The position numbers and the translations under genes are program-made. A stretch of DNA of 64,000 nucleotides from Phragmites australis. Taxonomy: Eukaryota > Streptophyta > Magnoliopsida > Poales > Poaceae. Location: positions 38,597,001 to 38,661,000 of the forward strand of contig NC_084921.1 of NCBI RefSeq assembly GCF_958298935.1. Reading direction: 5' to 3'. This document shows positions 33,872 to 45,258 of the stretch, in pieces (positions within the stretch are counted from its first letter, which is position 1; each line of letters begins with the position of its first letter). The notes beneath the pieces were generated by a model. The model did not search any database and was not told the DNA's origin. It worked only from the letters and a program-made list of their open reading frames with translations.

Positions 33872-36800
33872 TGTGAGGAATCATCCAAACAGTATTCTAA
33901 TTAATCGTCAGGAGGATCATTATTCATAATCCAACCTCGACGATTAACCAGAATCCTATTCCGGTAGTCCCGGCACGTATTTTGTGCTAAAGGATCGGAA
34001 CACATACCTCCAACATAGTACATCACAACATAGCTTAATAAAGAGAGAGTAATAAATATTTATATTATAAATATTAAGCATGCAACTAATTCCAACAGTT
34101 TATAACAAAAGCGAGTTAGGAGGAGACAAAAACCCCTCAACTCCTAACTATCCAAAGATCTACGCAGTGGAAAGAATAAACTAGACAACAAAAGAGAGTG
34201 GAGCCACATGCCCTTAGGCTCCACTCTAAAAGCTCGAGCTTCGGAGTAGGATGCACTACTCCTGCCCGCCACCTTGATCGGCAGGCACAAAGTAGACGAA
34301 CACCACCCCCTCCTCAGCAGCCGGAGTACCTGCATCAACTTAAGGGCAGCATCCTGAGTACAAAGGTACTCACATAACTTATACAATATGGGTATATAAT
34401 ATCCCGGCTTCAAGGATTATGCATTGAGCTGTTAGCTAGAATATAAATATGCGGTTAAGTTAATTAAAGCGGTAAGCAACCTAGACATATGTGTGAGTAA
34501 CTAACTTAACCAACATATATGAAATTACCCTGCAACTACCAACTGATCATGTGAAACTGTAACAACAATAGTATCAATGTATAACAAGTGTCATCTCGAC
34601 CATCTCCCACATATCCGAACCATCATCCACAAGCGAGAACTCTACGACCGATACAAATGAAACCATAGCATGCTCATGACCGAGAGTGCGACAGTTCGAA
34701 CTGTTTTTACACCCTGCAGGGGATACTCCTGGACCCACACGACTCGGGGACCATACGGCTCGTGCCACCCGCTAAAGTGCACACAATGGGGTACCCGTGT
34801 CAACCTTTCACAACCAACCTCAACCATGTGCGACATGCATCGCTCAGCTCGGCGGTACTAGAACTACTCCCGGAGCAAACTAGTACCACTTACAAGCCCG
34901 CTCACTCACACTGTTGATGTTCAGGCCCCACAAAGCCACAGCTGCGAAGGTATTTGGCTCGCCTTATCATTAGATCGGCATATAGTGAGTAAGATAAGTG
35001 CTAAAGCTAACTGTATCGACGGACGATCTTAAACGATGCAAGCGGCCTACAGTGTCCGGGTTCCCTTCCCAAACTACCCCTGGACTTTCCTTGAAGGCAG
35101 ATGACACCCCTAACACCATCCACATCTCGTCTCATACTCACCACTCAACCAACCATAACAACCTCAACCATTTATTTGTGCAACAAAAGTAAATCCTATG
35201 CTCACGAACAACGGAAAACGCCGACGTTCGACTTCTACCAAAAGACCTAAGCATGACTAAGCATATAAGTCGAACTTACACCTAGACATAACATCATCTC
35301 AAAGCTACAAGGAACGTGGATGAACAAGTCATCGAGGTAGAAGAATGCAATTGGCGTAGGTTCTACCCATTTGTTTCCGACATCGACTCCCTATACATGC
35401 AAACCTATACATAAGCATAATTTATCAATATTTAGACTTCATTCAATTCAACTAACAGGGTGCAATATGTTAGATGCTTGCCTTGCTATTTAGGTGGCTG
35501 CCCAAAGTTTCCCTCGCTCTCCTGGATCACCGGCTCGACGTCCTCTAAAAAGAATAACACGTGCAATGCCATGAGTATGAATAAAGTGCAACAATGCATG
35601 CCACAATGCTTAACAACATGCTAAAAGTATAAGATATACGAATCAATGCACTACTAAACAATCTAAACGAAAACCGAAAAATAACAGCCATCCGGAGTAT
35701 CCGGACTGGTTCGAAGTATCCGGGCTCCGACCCTACGGGTAACCCTCCGGAAGAGGTGGTTGGTTACTGCTTTTTATTTGACTGGCCTGGAGTATCTAGG
35801 TGATTCCAGAGTATCCGGGTTCTGGAGTATCTGGAACATCCTCCGGGAGAGGCTCTCGATTAGCATTATTTTAACTTAACTCAAAACCTCCGGGTTGATC
35901 CGGACTATCCGAGATATACCGGACACTCCGAGTGAGGTTCCGAACGGAGCCCTCAGCTACACGATTACATAACTACCCGGAGTCTCCGGGTTTGTCCGGA
36001 TAATCCGAGCGATACAGACTTGGTTTCTTCACGATTTTTCCACTCGGGTGATTTGACTCATTTTACAAATTTGTGCTACACAAATGTGTACATGCCCTAT
36101 CCAAAGAATCCTAAACCAAACTCGCATCCTAAACCCTAACCAATTTTGAACACAATTCATCGGACAAATCCTGCTGAACCTGGAGTATCCGGGTGAGTCC
36201 GGAGTATCCGAGTCAACCAGAAAAGTTGTTCTTGAGTGGATTTTTGGTTGATTCGAGTTGTGATCTTTTCCAATCCTAAAGGGAACATATTAGGGATAGT
36301 ATAAGGGTACTAGAACTTGCTCATTAACTACCAACACGACTCTAGAGCTCAGATTCAACAAAAAACAAAAACTCCATTTTTGCTCCAAAAAGCTCAAGAA
36401 TGCCAAGAACTTCAAGAACTATTCCTTCACGAAAACGAAAATGGATTGGATAGATGAGTAGCTTATAAGCTAGAGAATGCAATGGTACCACATGAATACC
36501 TTGAATACTCCACTTGAGCTCGAATTTTGGAGAAAAAGAGAGAGTGCTTGAGCGGGTGAGGGAGAGAGGAAGGGGGCTGCTGCTGCAGCAGCTGGGGAAA
36601 ATGTGGGGAGTGAGGAGAGGAGAGAGAGGGCAAGTGAGCTTCCCCTTTTGAGTGGAGGAGGTGTGAGGCCAGGTGGATCCCCCATGTTAGAGAGAAAGAG
36701 ATAATTCTAATGCTTTTTTCATTATTTTCTCCCCTAATTTTCTCTCTTATTCTAATGATTATTAATGAAGTGCATTAGCTTTTCGGATTACCATTACGCA

Positions 36801-36886
36801 AAATCTAAGCATACGCAAAATCTAAGCATAATGCTTAAGAAGCATAATTTTACTTAAATGCGTGATTAAGAAATTGGGATGTGATA
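33872..36886 (-). mobile_element. 3.0-kb solo-LTR-like insertion in the Copia element
   Basis: The insert is flanked by GTAGT on both sides (33867-33871 and 36887-36891). Removing it with one GTAGT restores the Copia frame exactly (PMTT then SIVLDPDEDSEE). On minus it starts TATCACATCCCAATTTC and ends ATTCCTCACA; a 5-bp duplication and a CA end suit an LTR whose initial TG has become TA. There is no gag or pol inside, so a solo LTR is the likeliest reading. It contains several TCCGG-containing 'GGAGTATCCGG' motifs (35690-36220). Confidence 0.75.
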
Positions 36887-37600
36887 GTAGTCATCGGTGT
36901 TACCAAGGGCTTCGTATCACTTATGTTAAACTTCTTTAACAAATCTTTGGTGTACTTCATCTAGTCGACGAATGTACCTTACTTGCATTTCTTGATTTGC
37001 AGCCCAAGGAATAATTCGAGCTCACCCATCATCGACATGTCGAACTCCCTGCTCATAGTTTCTGCAAACTTGGCCACAAGTGTATGAGAGGAGCCATCAA
37101 AAATGATATCATCCACATATATCTGAATAAGTAAGAAATCATTGTCATGCCTGAGAGTGAACAAAGTTTTATCAGCTAACCATGTAACATACTCATACTC
37201 TAGCAAGAAAGATCTAAGCCTATCGTACCAAGCTTTAGTTGCTTGCTTAAGCCCATACAAAACCTTTCTAAACTTGTAAACTTTATGTGGGTACTTGGGG
37301 TGCTCAAAGCTTAGGGATTTCCTAACATAGACATCTTCCTGAATGAAACCATTAAGAAAAGCACTATTGACATTCATTTGTTACAACTTAAAACCTCGGG
37401 ATACCGCAAATGTAAGGAGGATCATAATAGCTTCTAGTCTAGCTACTGGTGCAAAGTTCTCTCCAAAGTCTATCCGCTCAACCTGAGTGAAACTCTGAGC
37501 TATTAGTCTAGCTTTGTTTCTTAATACAGACCCATCCTTCCCCTATTTTTTCTTAAAACCCATTTTGTGCCTATGGTGTGAATATTGGGGATGGCTTTAC
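36887..37600 (-). pseudogene. Copia reverse transcriptase remnant
   Basis: On minus, about 37540-37390 gives NKARLIAQSFTQVERIDFGE, FAPVARLEAI and LTFAVSRGFKL. After a stop at about 37382 the 132-codon stretch 37377-36979 has VNSAFLNGFIQEDVYV, YKFRKVLYGLKQATKAWYDRL, the active site YVDDIIF (about 37115-37095) and GELELFLGLQIKK. The active-site aspartates are kept, but the frame is closed by stops. Confidence 0.9.
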
Positions 37601-38455
37601 AAGGACCTAAACTTGGTTTCTCTCAAAAAATTTAATTTATTCATATATGGCATTGACCCAACTTGAATCAGATAAAGCATGTCCAACATCATGGGGCTAA
37701 AAAGAATCAACGAATGCAGAATTAGTAAAATAAAATGAGAAGCAGATTTGGATCTCATTACCCTCTCATTGATGTCACCGATCATCATCTGTGGATGATG
37801 TCGTAGCTGAATGTGTTGAGGGGTCTCACGCTGTGAGTGTACCTCCCCCTCAAACAGTGCTGGTGTAGGATCAAAAGAAACTGAAGTGAAAGTAGAGGCT
37901 GCATGACCCTCTGTGGAGTAGAAGAAGCAGCAGCCAACTCTGGAGTAGGTGTGGTAGAGGGAAGTAGTGAATCATCCTCGTCATCACCAAAAGCTAGAAG
38001 GTCGCCATCTACAAAGACACTCTCGCTCATCTCCTGATCACTTGCACACTCAAAAATAGTTTTAGCACAGGGGGTGAGTCATCAAAAATCACATCACAGG
38101 ACTCTATGATGGTGTTAGTGTCAAGATTGTAAACCCTATAAGCATGACTATGAAGAGAATACCCTAAGAAAATATCATCGAAAGATCATGACTCGAACTT
38201 GTCAATATTGTTATGCTTTAGGATGAAGCATCGACACCCAAAAACTCTCAAATGCGAACCATTCGGCTTCCTCCCAAAGCGCAACTTATAAGAAGTCAAA
38301 TTCAAGATCGAGCGCAATAAAATTCAATTGAAGATATAGCACGTTATGCTAATTGCCTCAGCCTAAAACTTTCTAGGAGTTATATGCTCATCGAGCATCG
38401 TCCTAGCCATGTCAACTAAAGTCATGTTCTTTCTCTCCTGCTCACCCACTGTCGA
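37601..38455 (-). pseudogene. Copia integrase C-terminus and linker remnant
   Basis: On minus, 38450-38340 reads ERKNMTLVDMARTMLDEHITP, then LRVFGCRCFILKHNNIDKFE, DDIFLGYSLHSHAYRVYNLD and IIESCDVIFDDSPP: the end of the Copia integrase core and its GKGY-like C-terminal region. 38030-37785 is the variable Ser/Pro-rich linker. Homology stops at about 38455. Confidence 0.85.
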
Positions 38456-39180
38456 CCGCCAAGTTGCATCCGTCATCTGCACACCTTGAAACAAGCAAAC
38501 ATATTTCTCCACACTCCAAAACATCTCTAGGTTACCACAAAATCAAAAACTTCAACTCAGAGCATATCCTGCAGAAAACGTGAATACCGGATGTTCCGGT
38601 GTATTCTGCTCCTGAAAACCGGACCATCCGGTGAGTGTAACACTATTTGTTCCAGTAAAACTTTGCTTTCTACTAGAAAAAGTCTGGTGAAAGCTTTCGG
38701 TGATCTCATGTCTATTATCAGATAATCCGATATGTACCAATCCATCGAACCACCCTTCTGCAATATTTCTGCAACAAAATGTCTCGTGCATTCTCCGGTG
38801 TTCACAATCTCAGCACCGGGCTATCTAGCGTACATAATTAAACTTGGCGCAAAAAATCTCCTCTCTGCAGAAAATACTACAATACTCTTAAAGTCTATCA
38901 CCGGATCATCCAGTGTTTGCTTTCATTTCTGCTTCAGCACTGAAAATGCTCCGGTGATATCCTCCGATATAGCCACCACATTAATCAAACCTTCTGGTGC
39001 ATTGATCTCCAATTTCACTAAAAATTATTCTCTGCAAGAAATAGTCCGGCAAGTACAAACTGTCTACACCGGAACTTTCGGTGAACATTAGAACATCTAA
39101 TGTCCATACTGGAACTTCTGATGTGTAATTTTTCTACGTACATAGAAGAATTCGCCAATTCCAAACACCGTCAACTCAAA
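38456..39180. repeat. CCGGA/TCCGG motif-rich retroelement DNA
   Basis: Short ACCGGA-(N)-TCCGGTG-like motifs recur at about 38586, 38618, 38692, 38792, 38896, 38952, 39047 and 39068. Both strands carry frames of about 80-120 codons without domains. This is probably LTR DNA of an unrecognised family. Confidence 0.5.
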
Positions 39181-39799
39181 TTAGACATAAACAAGAACAA
39201 ACATCCACAAACCCATAGTAACCAAGTTTAAAACACATCAACTATCATTAATATTTCATTATATATAAACTAAGATATTTCTCCGTTTAAGATATTTCTC
39301 TATTTAGTTTCTCAGTTTGCTCTGGAAGTTCCAACGTGAAATCGTGCAAACCAGCTCATGCATGTGTTCACAAAACATATCATGTTTAATTACAGTAGTT
39401 TTTACTGTCCAGAAAACTGCAAATTCTTGGTGCCTTTGTTTTCTTAGAACACAGAAGCCACGAGTCTGCGCCAGCTAGTCCCGAGAATCTCGCGGCACGG
39501 TTTTTTTTGTTTTCTGGGGTTGAGCAGCAGCACCGTCTCCACCCGGGCGCCTAGCGAGTCATGGGATGCACGTCCAACTACCGTACCATCTCGGCAGCGC
39601 ATGTTCGAAGTTCGATGGAGAAGCTCAGATGTCAGTCCTCACGTGCTTCCTGCTCTGGGCGCCACGTCTTGATCTGACCCGGGTAACTGAGATCCTGCAT
39701 ACAGCTGTACCATTCTCGTCGGTTCTTCATGGCATCATGTAACATACTATATATAGTCGCCGCGTGATCCACATGTCTCTATCGGTAGTAAGTTCCTAG
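39181..39799. other. Intergenic, possible orphan promoter
   Basis: GC-richer stretch at 39480-39690 followed by a good TATA (ACTATATATAGTCGCC, ~39747), but no coding sequence follows because an LTR begins at 39800. It may be a promoter orphaned by the insertion. I see no gene. Confidence 0.3.
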
Positions 39800-40612
39800 T
39801 GTTAACACGAAAAGTTGTGATATTAAACACCGAGTATTTTGTGTGTAATATGTAGCATCACTCGTAGGGTGTTTAGTAATAGCGATAACTATTATATTTT
39901 GCGGTAACGAGCGACTAATTTACGATTAAATCGATAAGGGATAACTAACTCGATAAGTAGCACTGAAAAAACCTAGGTTGTCGCTACTGCGATAGATCTT
40001 TGTCAAGAAATTACGCTCAGAACGGATCCTGTTAGAGCACGATTAGCTGACGGTTTGTATTTGGTCGTTGAGATAAAAAACGAGTAGTAGCAGGAGGAGA
40101 AAGAATGGAGAAAAAGACTACATGAGCTAGTAGAAAAATAGTAGACGCATATTGGTATTTAATCGATTGTAGGATATTTCAATCGGTTATGATCCTCTCA
40201 TATTTAAAGTGTGATAGGTTTTGGCCGTACAAATTAAGACTGGTAATTTAAATCGAGCAAAACTTATACATATGATTCGACTATAACACATGAGTCTAAA
40301 TTTTCTATAACTAACATATATTTCCTATTTAACTACGTAAATTCTCATATATCTATCCGAGTATCATTTCTTACAGTTCGACTTCTTCGATTTGACTACG
40401 TTTTTTTATCCGAACATCTATCTGTATCGCCAAGTCATGATCACAGCTACTATTCACTTATCAGAGTTATTATTTATCTGATCAGAGATACTATTTATAT
40501 GATCTAAGATACTGTTCATTCAATCAGATATATTTATCGTGACCACTATAAATACTAAATCTTGTCATCAATACTAGCTACTCTCGTCGGTGGTATAATA
40601 ACTTCTCTGTAC
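39800..40612 (-). mobile_element. Solo LTR, same family as 27691-28398, opposite orientation
   Basis: Its left end TGTTAACACGAAAAGTTGTG mirrors the right end of the 27691-28398 LTR, and further matches occur (ATATGTTAGTTATAGAAAA-type text, GAGAGGATCATAACCGATTGA). No internal retroelement sequence adjoins it. No target duplication is visible. Confidence 0.65.
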
Positions 40613-41163
40613 AGGCATGGACATGCAGCATTACGTAAATTTATTTTAATTCAATTCAATTAATTAATTATTTTAATAATATAGATTTACAGATATCCAC
40701 GGATGTTTCATACCCATTCTATCGATGAACCGTCCTTCTGTCTGGATTCACTTAAATTTACTGTAGCCAACGACATCATCGAACGGTGGAACCCAGCATT
40801 GATACTATCATAACCGATCCAGCGTGAGCATTGAGAAAAAAAATCAGGGGGACGGAATGGGCCAGAGTTGGTGTGCACGATCTGGCAACTGATCGTGGAT
40901 CCAAGAACGGATGATTATTCAATACTAGTAAGCGTGCAACACTAACAGAGGCCTTGAGAAATAATTGGGTAGCGGAATGGGTCAGAGTAGGTGAGATGTG
41001 TGGATGGCAACTGATCGTGGATCCAAAAATGGATGACCTCTCAGTACTAACAGAGGTTTGGTTGTATAGAGTTGAATGCATAGGATCTGAATAGATGAGA
41101 TGATCTTAAATGAGGTATTATAAGTAATATGTTTTGTTTGATGTATAGGATGTATATGAGAGT
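40613..41163. repeat. Spacer with local ~90-bp duplication
   Basis: GGAATGGG(C/T)CAGAGT...GGCAACTGATCGTGGATCCA...ACTAACAGAGG occurs at about 40855-40951 and again at about 40975-41056. Otherwise non-coding. Confidence 0.65.
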
Positions 41164-41587
41164 GTTTGGTTAGATGTATGTGATGCATATATAAATATAC
41201 TTAGTTGCTAAAAAAGATAATGACTATATCTATTTATAATTTAATTCCTTTATAATATGATAATTTTATAATTATAATTATTAATAAATTATTCTAATTA
41301 GTACTAATATTTACTAATTATAATATAATAAGTCACTATTTATCACTAATTACCTTTATTGATACTTAATTAGGACTAATAACATCCAATTGTAACTAAT
41401 GCATAGCTAATTGTTATTAATTATCACTAATACTCGCTAAGTACTGGTAATTACAGAAACTGACGGAGCCTGTATGAGGTCGTTAGACCAATTTTCTCAT
41501 ATGAGATGGATCAACATCTTAATAGAATATTCTTATAATCTATATCATCACGTTTTGAATGGGTTGATACCATTCATTTAACCAAAC
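41164..41587. mobile_element. AT-rich MITE-like element
   Basis: The left end GTTTGGTTAGATGTATG pairs with the reverse complement of the right end (GTTTGGTTAAATGAATGG). The 424-bp interior is very AT-rich and non-coding. Confidence 0.55.
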
Positions 41588-41682
41588 ATAAGGATACCAG
41601 CATATCCCATATCACCCATACATGTACCAATTTTTACAGGAACTAAACATTACTTTAACTATATGGAATCAGTTCATTATAA

Positions 41683-41887
41683 GGTCTATTTGGCAGGATT
41701 TTATCTTACAACTATAGCTTGGATATAAATTTCCTAAGCTAAAATAAAATAATTTAAGTCTCTATTTTTCAACTAAAATAAAAACTTATCACCTAAACAT
41801 TTCGTATTTACCTATATCTTAGAACGTACGAATTCTTAAAGCTAAGAAATGTCTTATGTCTTTGAGCCGTAGCTCTGCCAAACCTGC
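41683..41887. mobile_element. Possible MITE just upstream of MATE copy B
   Basis: Starts GGTCTATTTGGCAGGATTTT and ends AGCTCTGCCAAACCTGC; the ends share an inverted TTTGGCAG core. It is about 205 bp and ends about 105 bp before the MATE start codon, so it sits in the promoter or 5' UTR. Confidence 0.4.
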
Positions 41888-41991
41888 TATAAGTATCCTC
41901 ACCGGTTCGGGCTCCATAACGGAGCTCGAAGCACCGGCACGGCTCATCACATCGTTTAGTCAACGAGGGAGAGCGACTGAGGCCGAGATCG

Positions 41992-44606
41992 ATGGCCGCC
42001 GCGAGGGAGGATGCCGCGTTGCCGCTGCTGCCGCGGTCGAAGGCAGAGACGGGAGGGGACGAGAATGTGCCGTCGTGGTGGTGGAGGCAGTGGTTGCGCG
42101 AGGCCGGGCGGGTGGGCTACCTGGCGCTGCCGATGCTGATGGTGAGCCTGGCGCAGTACGCCGTGCAGGTGGCCTCCAACATGATGGTGGGCCACCTCCC
42201 GGGCGTGCTCCCGCTCTCCTCCGCCGCCATGGCCACCTCCCTCGCCACCGTCTCCGGATCCAGCGTCCTAGTACGTACACACGCCTTGTCCCCTTCCTCC
42301 GCCCATCTTTTCCATCGTTTTGACAGCATAAATTGCTCGCCACAACTTGAAGTACGAGGGCTTGTTTGGTTGAGCCACAACTAGCCCCGAAGTGTCATGA
42401 TAGTTACAATCATCGTTTTCCATCGGAGATATTGGGGGTATGGCTAGACTATCGGGCATTTGATTTTTTATGTAAGTCATCAGTGTCCTGGAACATGCTT
42501 AGTCAGCAGAATATCAAAGAAGAAACTGACAAGGGTATGCATTTTGTCTAGTTTAGCTTAGTCATTATGCCAGAGTACTAAAAAAAGCCACAAAAGGTCC
42601 AAATTGGTATATTTCACTTCTTTTCCTACCCTGCAGCTAAGCTGAAAACACACTGACATACAACTTCAGTTAACCCGCTCTTGAGCGCTGACAAAGATCC
42701 AAAATAGTTTCCATTTCACTTGCTAGCTAAGTATCATCAAGTACTGAATTTGTGAAACAGATTGGACTGGCAGGTGCACTGGAAACTCTCTGTGGCCAAG
42801 CCTACGGTGCAAAACAATACCACAAAGTAGGAGAGCACACCTACAGAGCAATATTCACCCTCCTAGTGTTCTGCATTCCGCTCTCAATTCTATGGGTGTT
42901 CATGGGAAATATCCTGGTCCTCCTAGGGCAGGACCCCCTGATCGCAGAGGGAGCCGGGAGGTACATGGTCTGGCTGATCCCGGGGCTCTTTGCGAACGCG
43001 GTGATCCAGCCGATCACCAAGTTCCTGCAGACCCAGAGCCTGATATACGCCCTGCTCCTGTCATCCGTCGCAACGATGGCAATCCACATCCCTCTCTGCT
43101 ATGTGATAGTGTTCAAGACCGGATTTGGGTACACTGGAGCTGCTCTGTCCGTAAGTATATCGTATTGGCTGAATGTGTTTATGCTTGTTGGGTACATCGT
43201 GTTGTCGAGTTCTTGCAAGGAGACGCGCACATGTCCGACGATCGAGGCCTTCAAGGGAGTGGATGTGTTCCTTCGCCTAGCTTTGCCATCTGCACTGATG
43301 ATATGGTTTGTGATCACTGAAGTCTACTTGGTTATCTCTCTATGGTTAATTTATCTCTTATTTGTGACTAATGACATTTATTTAATTATTCCTCAGTCTT
43401 GAATGGTGGTCATATGAGCTCCTCATTCTTATGTCAGGGCTTCTACCCAACCCAGAGCTGCAGACCTCAGTGCTTTCAATTTGGTATGGAATGATCACAG
43501 GCACAGCATATGTGAACATAAGTACGCTTCTACATTGGTCTTTCTTACCTTATGTTGCTTATATCATTTTTTTACAGTCTTACAAGTATAGCATTACTGT
43601 ACACTATACCTACTGGAATTGGAGCTGCTGGAAGGTATGATTGTGAAGAAACTCAACTTGCATGGAATGCTTACTTTGTCTCCTTTGAAACATTTCATTA
43701 TTTGACAATAGCTATTGAAATTAAACTTTTTCTTAATGAATAGCACACGAGTAGCGAATGAACTGGGTGCTGGGAACCCTGAAGGAGCTCGATCAGCAGT
43801 CCGTGTTGTGATGTCCATGGCGTTGATGGATGCGGTTATCGTGAGCGGAACTCTTCTAGCGGCACGGCACCTCGTCGGACGTGCGTACAGCAGCGAGGAG
43901 GAGGTCATATCTTTCGTCGCGTCCATGCTTCCTTTGGTATGCATCTCCGTGGTCACTGACGGTCTACAGGGAGTCCTCGCAGGTTAGTTATCTAACATTT
44001 CAAGAGCGAAATTGCAGTAGTCTTACGTATTCCAGGCCCTGAAATTAGCACCAAAACCATTGTTTAATAATGGGATAGAAATATATCCCGGCCTCTGCAT
44101 TCAAGATGCATACAGCGTCACGTCCTCCCCGAAATCAATACGAATGCCGTTCCACTTGGTTTGCTAGACATGCTTAGTTGCTAACGTATCTATTCTTTTC
44201 ACCAGGCATTGCCCGAGGGTGTGGGTGGCAGCACCTGGGCGCGTACGTCAACCTCGGCTCCTTCTACCTGCTCGGGATCCCAATGGCGATCCTCCTCGGG
44301 TTCGTGCTGAACATGGGAGCGAGAGGGCTCTGGATAGGCGTCGTCTGCGGCTCCGTGACGCAGACCACGCTCATGGCCGCCATCACGTTCTGCACCGACT
44401 GGCCCAAGATGGTTCGTTCTCCATCTAAGCCCCACTTGCGCGCAAAGCTAAAATTGATGTAGCACAAAAGAACAAATAATTGTCCCTCTCTCTCTCTCAC
44501 GGTGCCATTGCGTCTGTTGCGATTGCAGGCTGAGAAGGCCAGGGAGAGGGTGTTCAGCGAGAAGCCGGCGGAGCCTGGGTCCAGAAGTCTACTGGAGCAG
44601 CTGTAG
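41992..44606 (+). CDS. MATE family efflux transporter (DTX-type), copy B, intact
   Basis: Seven exons by eye: 41992-42270, 42761-43305, 43397-43483, 43578-43634, 43744-43982, 44206-44411 and 44529-44606. All have GT/AG borders and join in frame to 1,491 bp (496 aa), a normal length for plant MATE proteins. The hydrophilic N-terminus (about 30 aa) is followed by about twelve hydrophobic segments. Family landmarks are visible: [12 protein letters not shown] after exon 1, WFxGM-less IPGLFANA, the [10 protein letters not shown] block of the second half, and [20 protein letters not shown] proteins are membrane antiporters that export organic cations, alkaloids, flavonoids or organic acids using an ion gradient; the substrate here cannot be told. 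The ATG at 41992 is the first in frame. A MITE-like element lies just upstream and copies A and C flank it. Confidence 0.93.
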
Positions 44607-44938
44607 TTCCGCTCCGATTTTGCATGGGAGACGTGTTGTGTGGCATTCGTGGAAGGGGGTCAAAGTCAATCTTTGCTGAGTTCATGGCTCGTGTTTTGTG
44701 CTAGTATTCCTCACCAAATTCTTGCTTTGAGCTCCGCCTTCCCGCGATTGATTTTTTGTACCACCTGGACTGGACAGAATAATGAATCGTCAACTCGATG
44801 TTTGTAAATTGTAATAGCAGCTAGAAACTCTAGTCCACGCTGCTTGTGTCTGATGATTTCATTTCACTGATGGAAGAGCTGGACGAGTGCCCGATTTGTT
44901 CGAAGAAAAGTTGGCATTTTGCCGGTTGATATTCCCCC
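44607..44938 (+). other. 3' UTR and intergenic spacer after MATE copy B
   Basis: Conserved with 26081-26660 downstream of copy A. It holds TTC/TTT-rich 3' UTR-like DNA and no open frame. Confidence 0.6.
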
Positions 44939-45258
44939 TTGCAAGAAGAAGGCCAAAAGTTATCTGGACTAGGGCCAATCGCGAGAGAGGAGGCCATACT
45001 TCCGCTGCTGCCGCGGTCGCAGCAGGCGGGAGAGGGTGACCAGCAGAAGGGGGCGTCGTCGTGGTGGAGGCGGTGGGCGCGCGAGGCCGGGCGGGTGGGC
45101 TACCTGGCGCTGCCGATGGTGGGGGTGACCCTGCCGCAGTACGCCGTGCAGGTGTCCTCCAACATGATGGTGGGGCACCTCCCCAGCGTGCTCCCGCGCG
45201 CTCTCCTCCGCCGCCATCGCCACCTCCCTCGCCTCCGGCTCCGGGTTCAATCTCCTCG
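44939..45258 (+). pseudogene. MATE transporter fragment copy C (exon 1 only)
   Basis: Corresponds to exon 1 of copy B (41992-42270): PLLPRSQQ, a Trp-rich segment, [14 protein letters not shown] and [20 protein letters not shown]. The start codon of B is not preserved; the next upstream in-frame ATG is 44939. A 4-bp insertion (CGCG) near 45194 shifts the frame before the SSAA(M/I)A segment. The GT donor after CTCCTC (~45258) is present but no exon 2 follows within the next several kilobases. A 3'-truncated tandem copy. Confidence 0.85.

Larger units (their letters stand above)
33137..38455 (-). mobile_element. Ty1/Copia retrotransposon pol remnant, split by an insertion
   Basis: Read on minus from 38455: integrase C-terminal part, linker, reverse transcriptase (to 36892), then after a 3,015-bp insert (33872-36886) the RT end and RNase H to about 33137. 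The domain order (integrase before RT) is that of Copia. No LTR is identified at either end. Stops, for example near 37383, show it is dead. Confidence 0.88.

Noticed and set aside
41960..42343. Minus-strand Arg/Pro-rich frames over MATE exon 1
   Set aside because: Shadow of the GC-rich first exon of copy B, which is supported by splice structure and homology.
43479..43577. Extra small MATE exon (around ATGTGAACATAA, 43510-43520)
   Set aside because: Joining 43483 directly to 43578 gives the conserved family sequence in frame, while any use of this segment introduces stops or breaks the frame.
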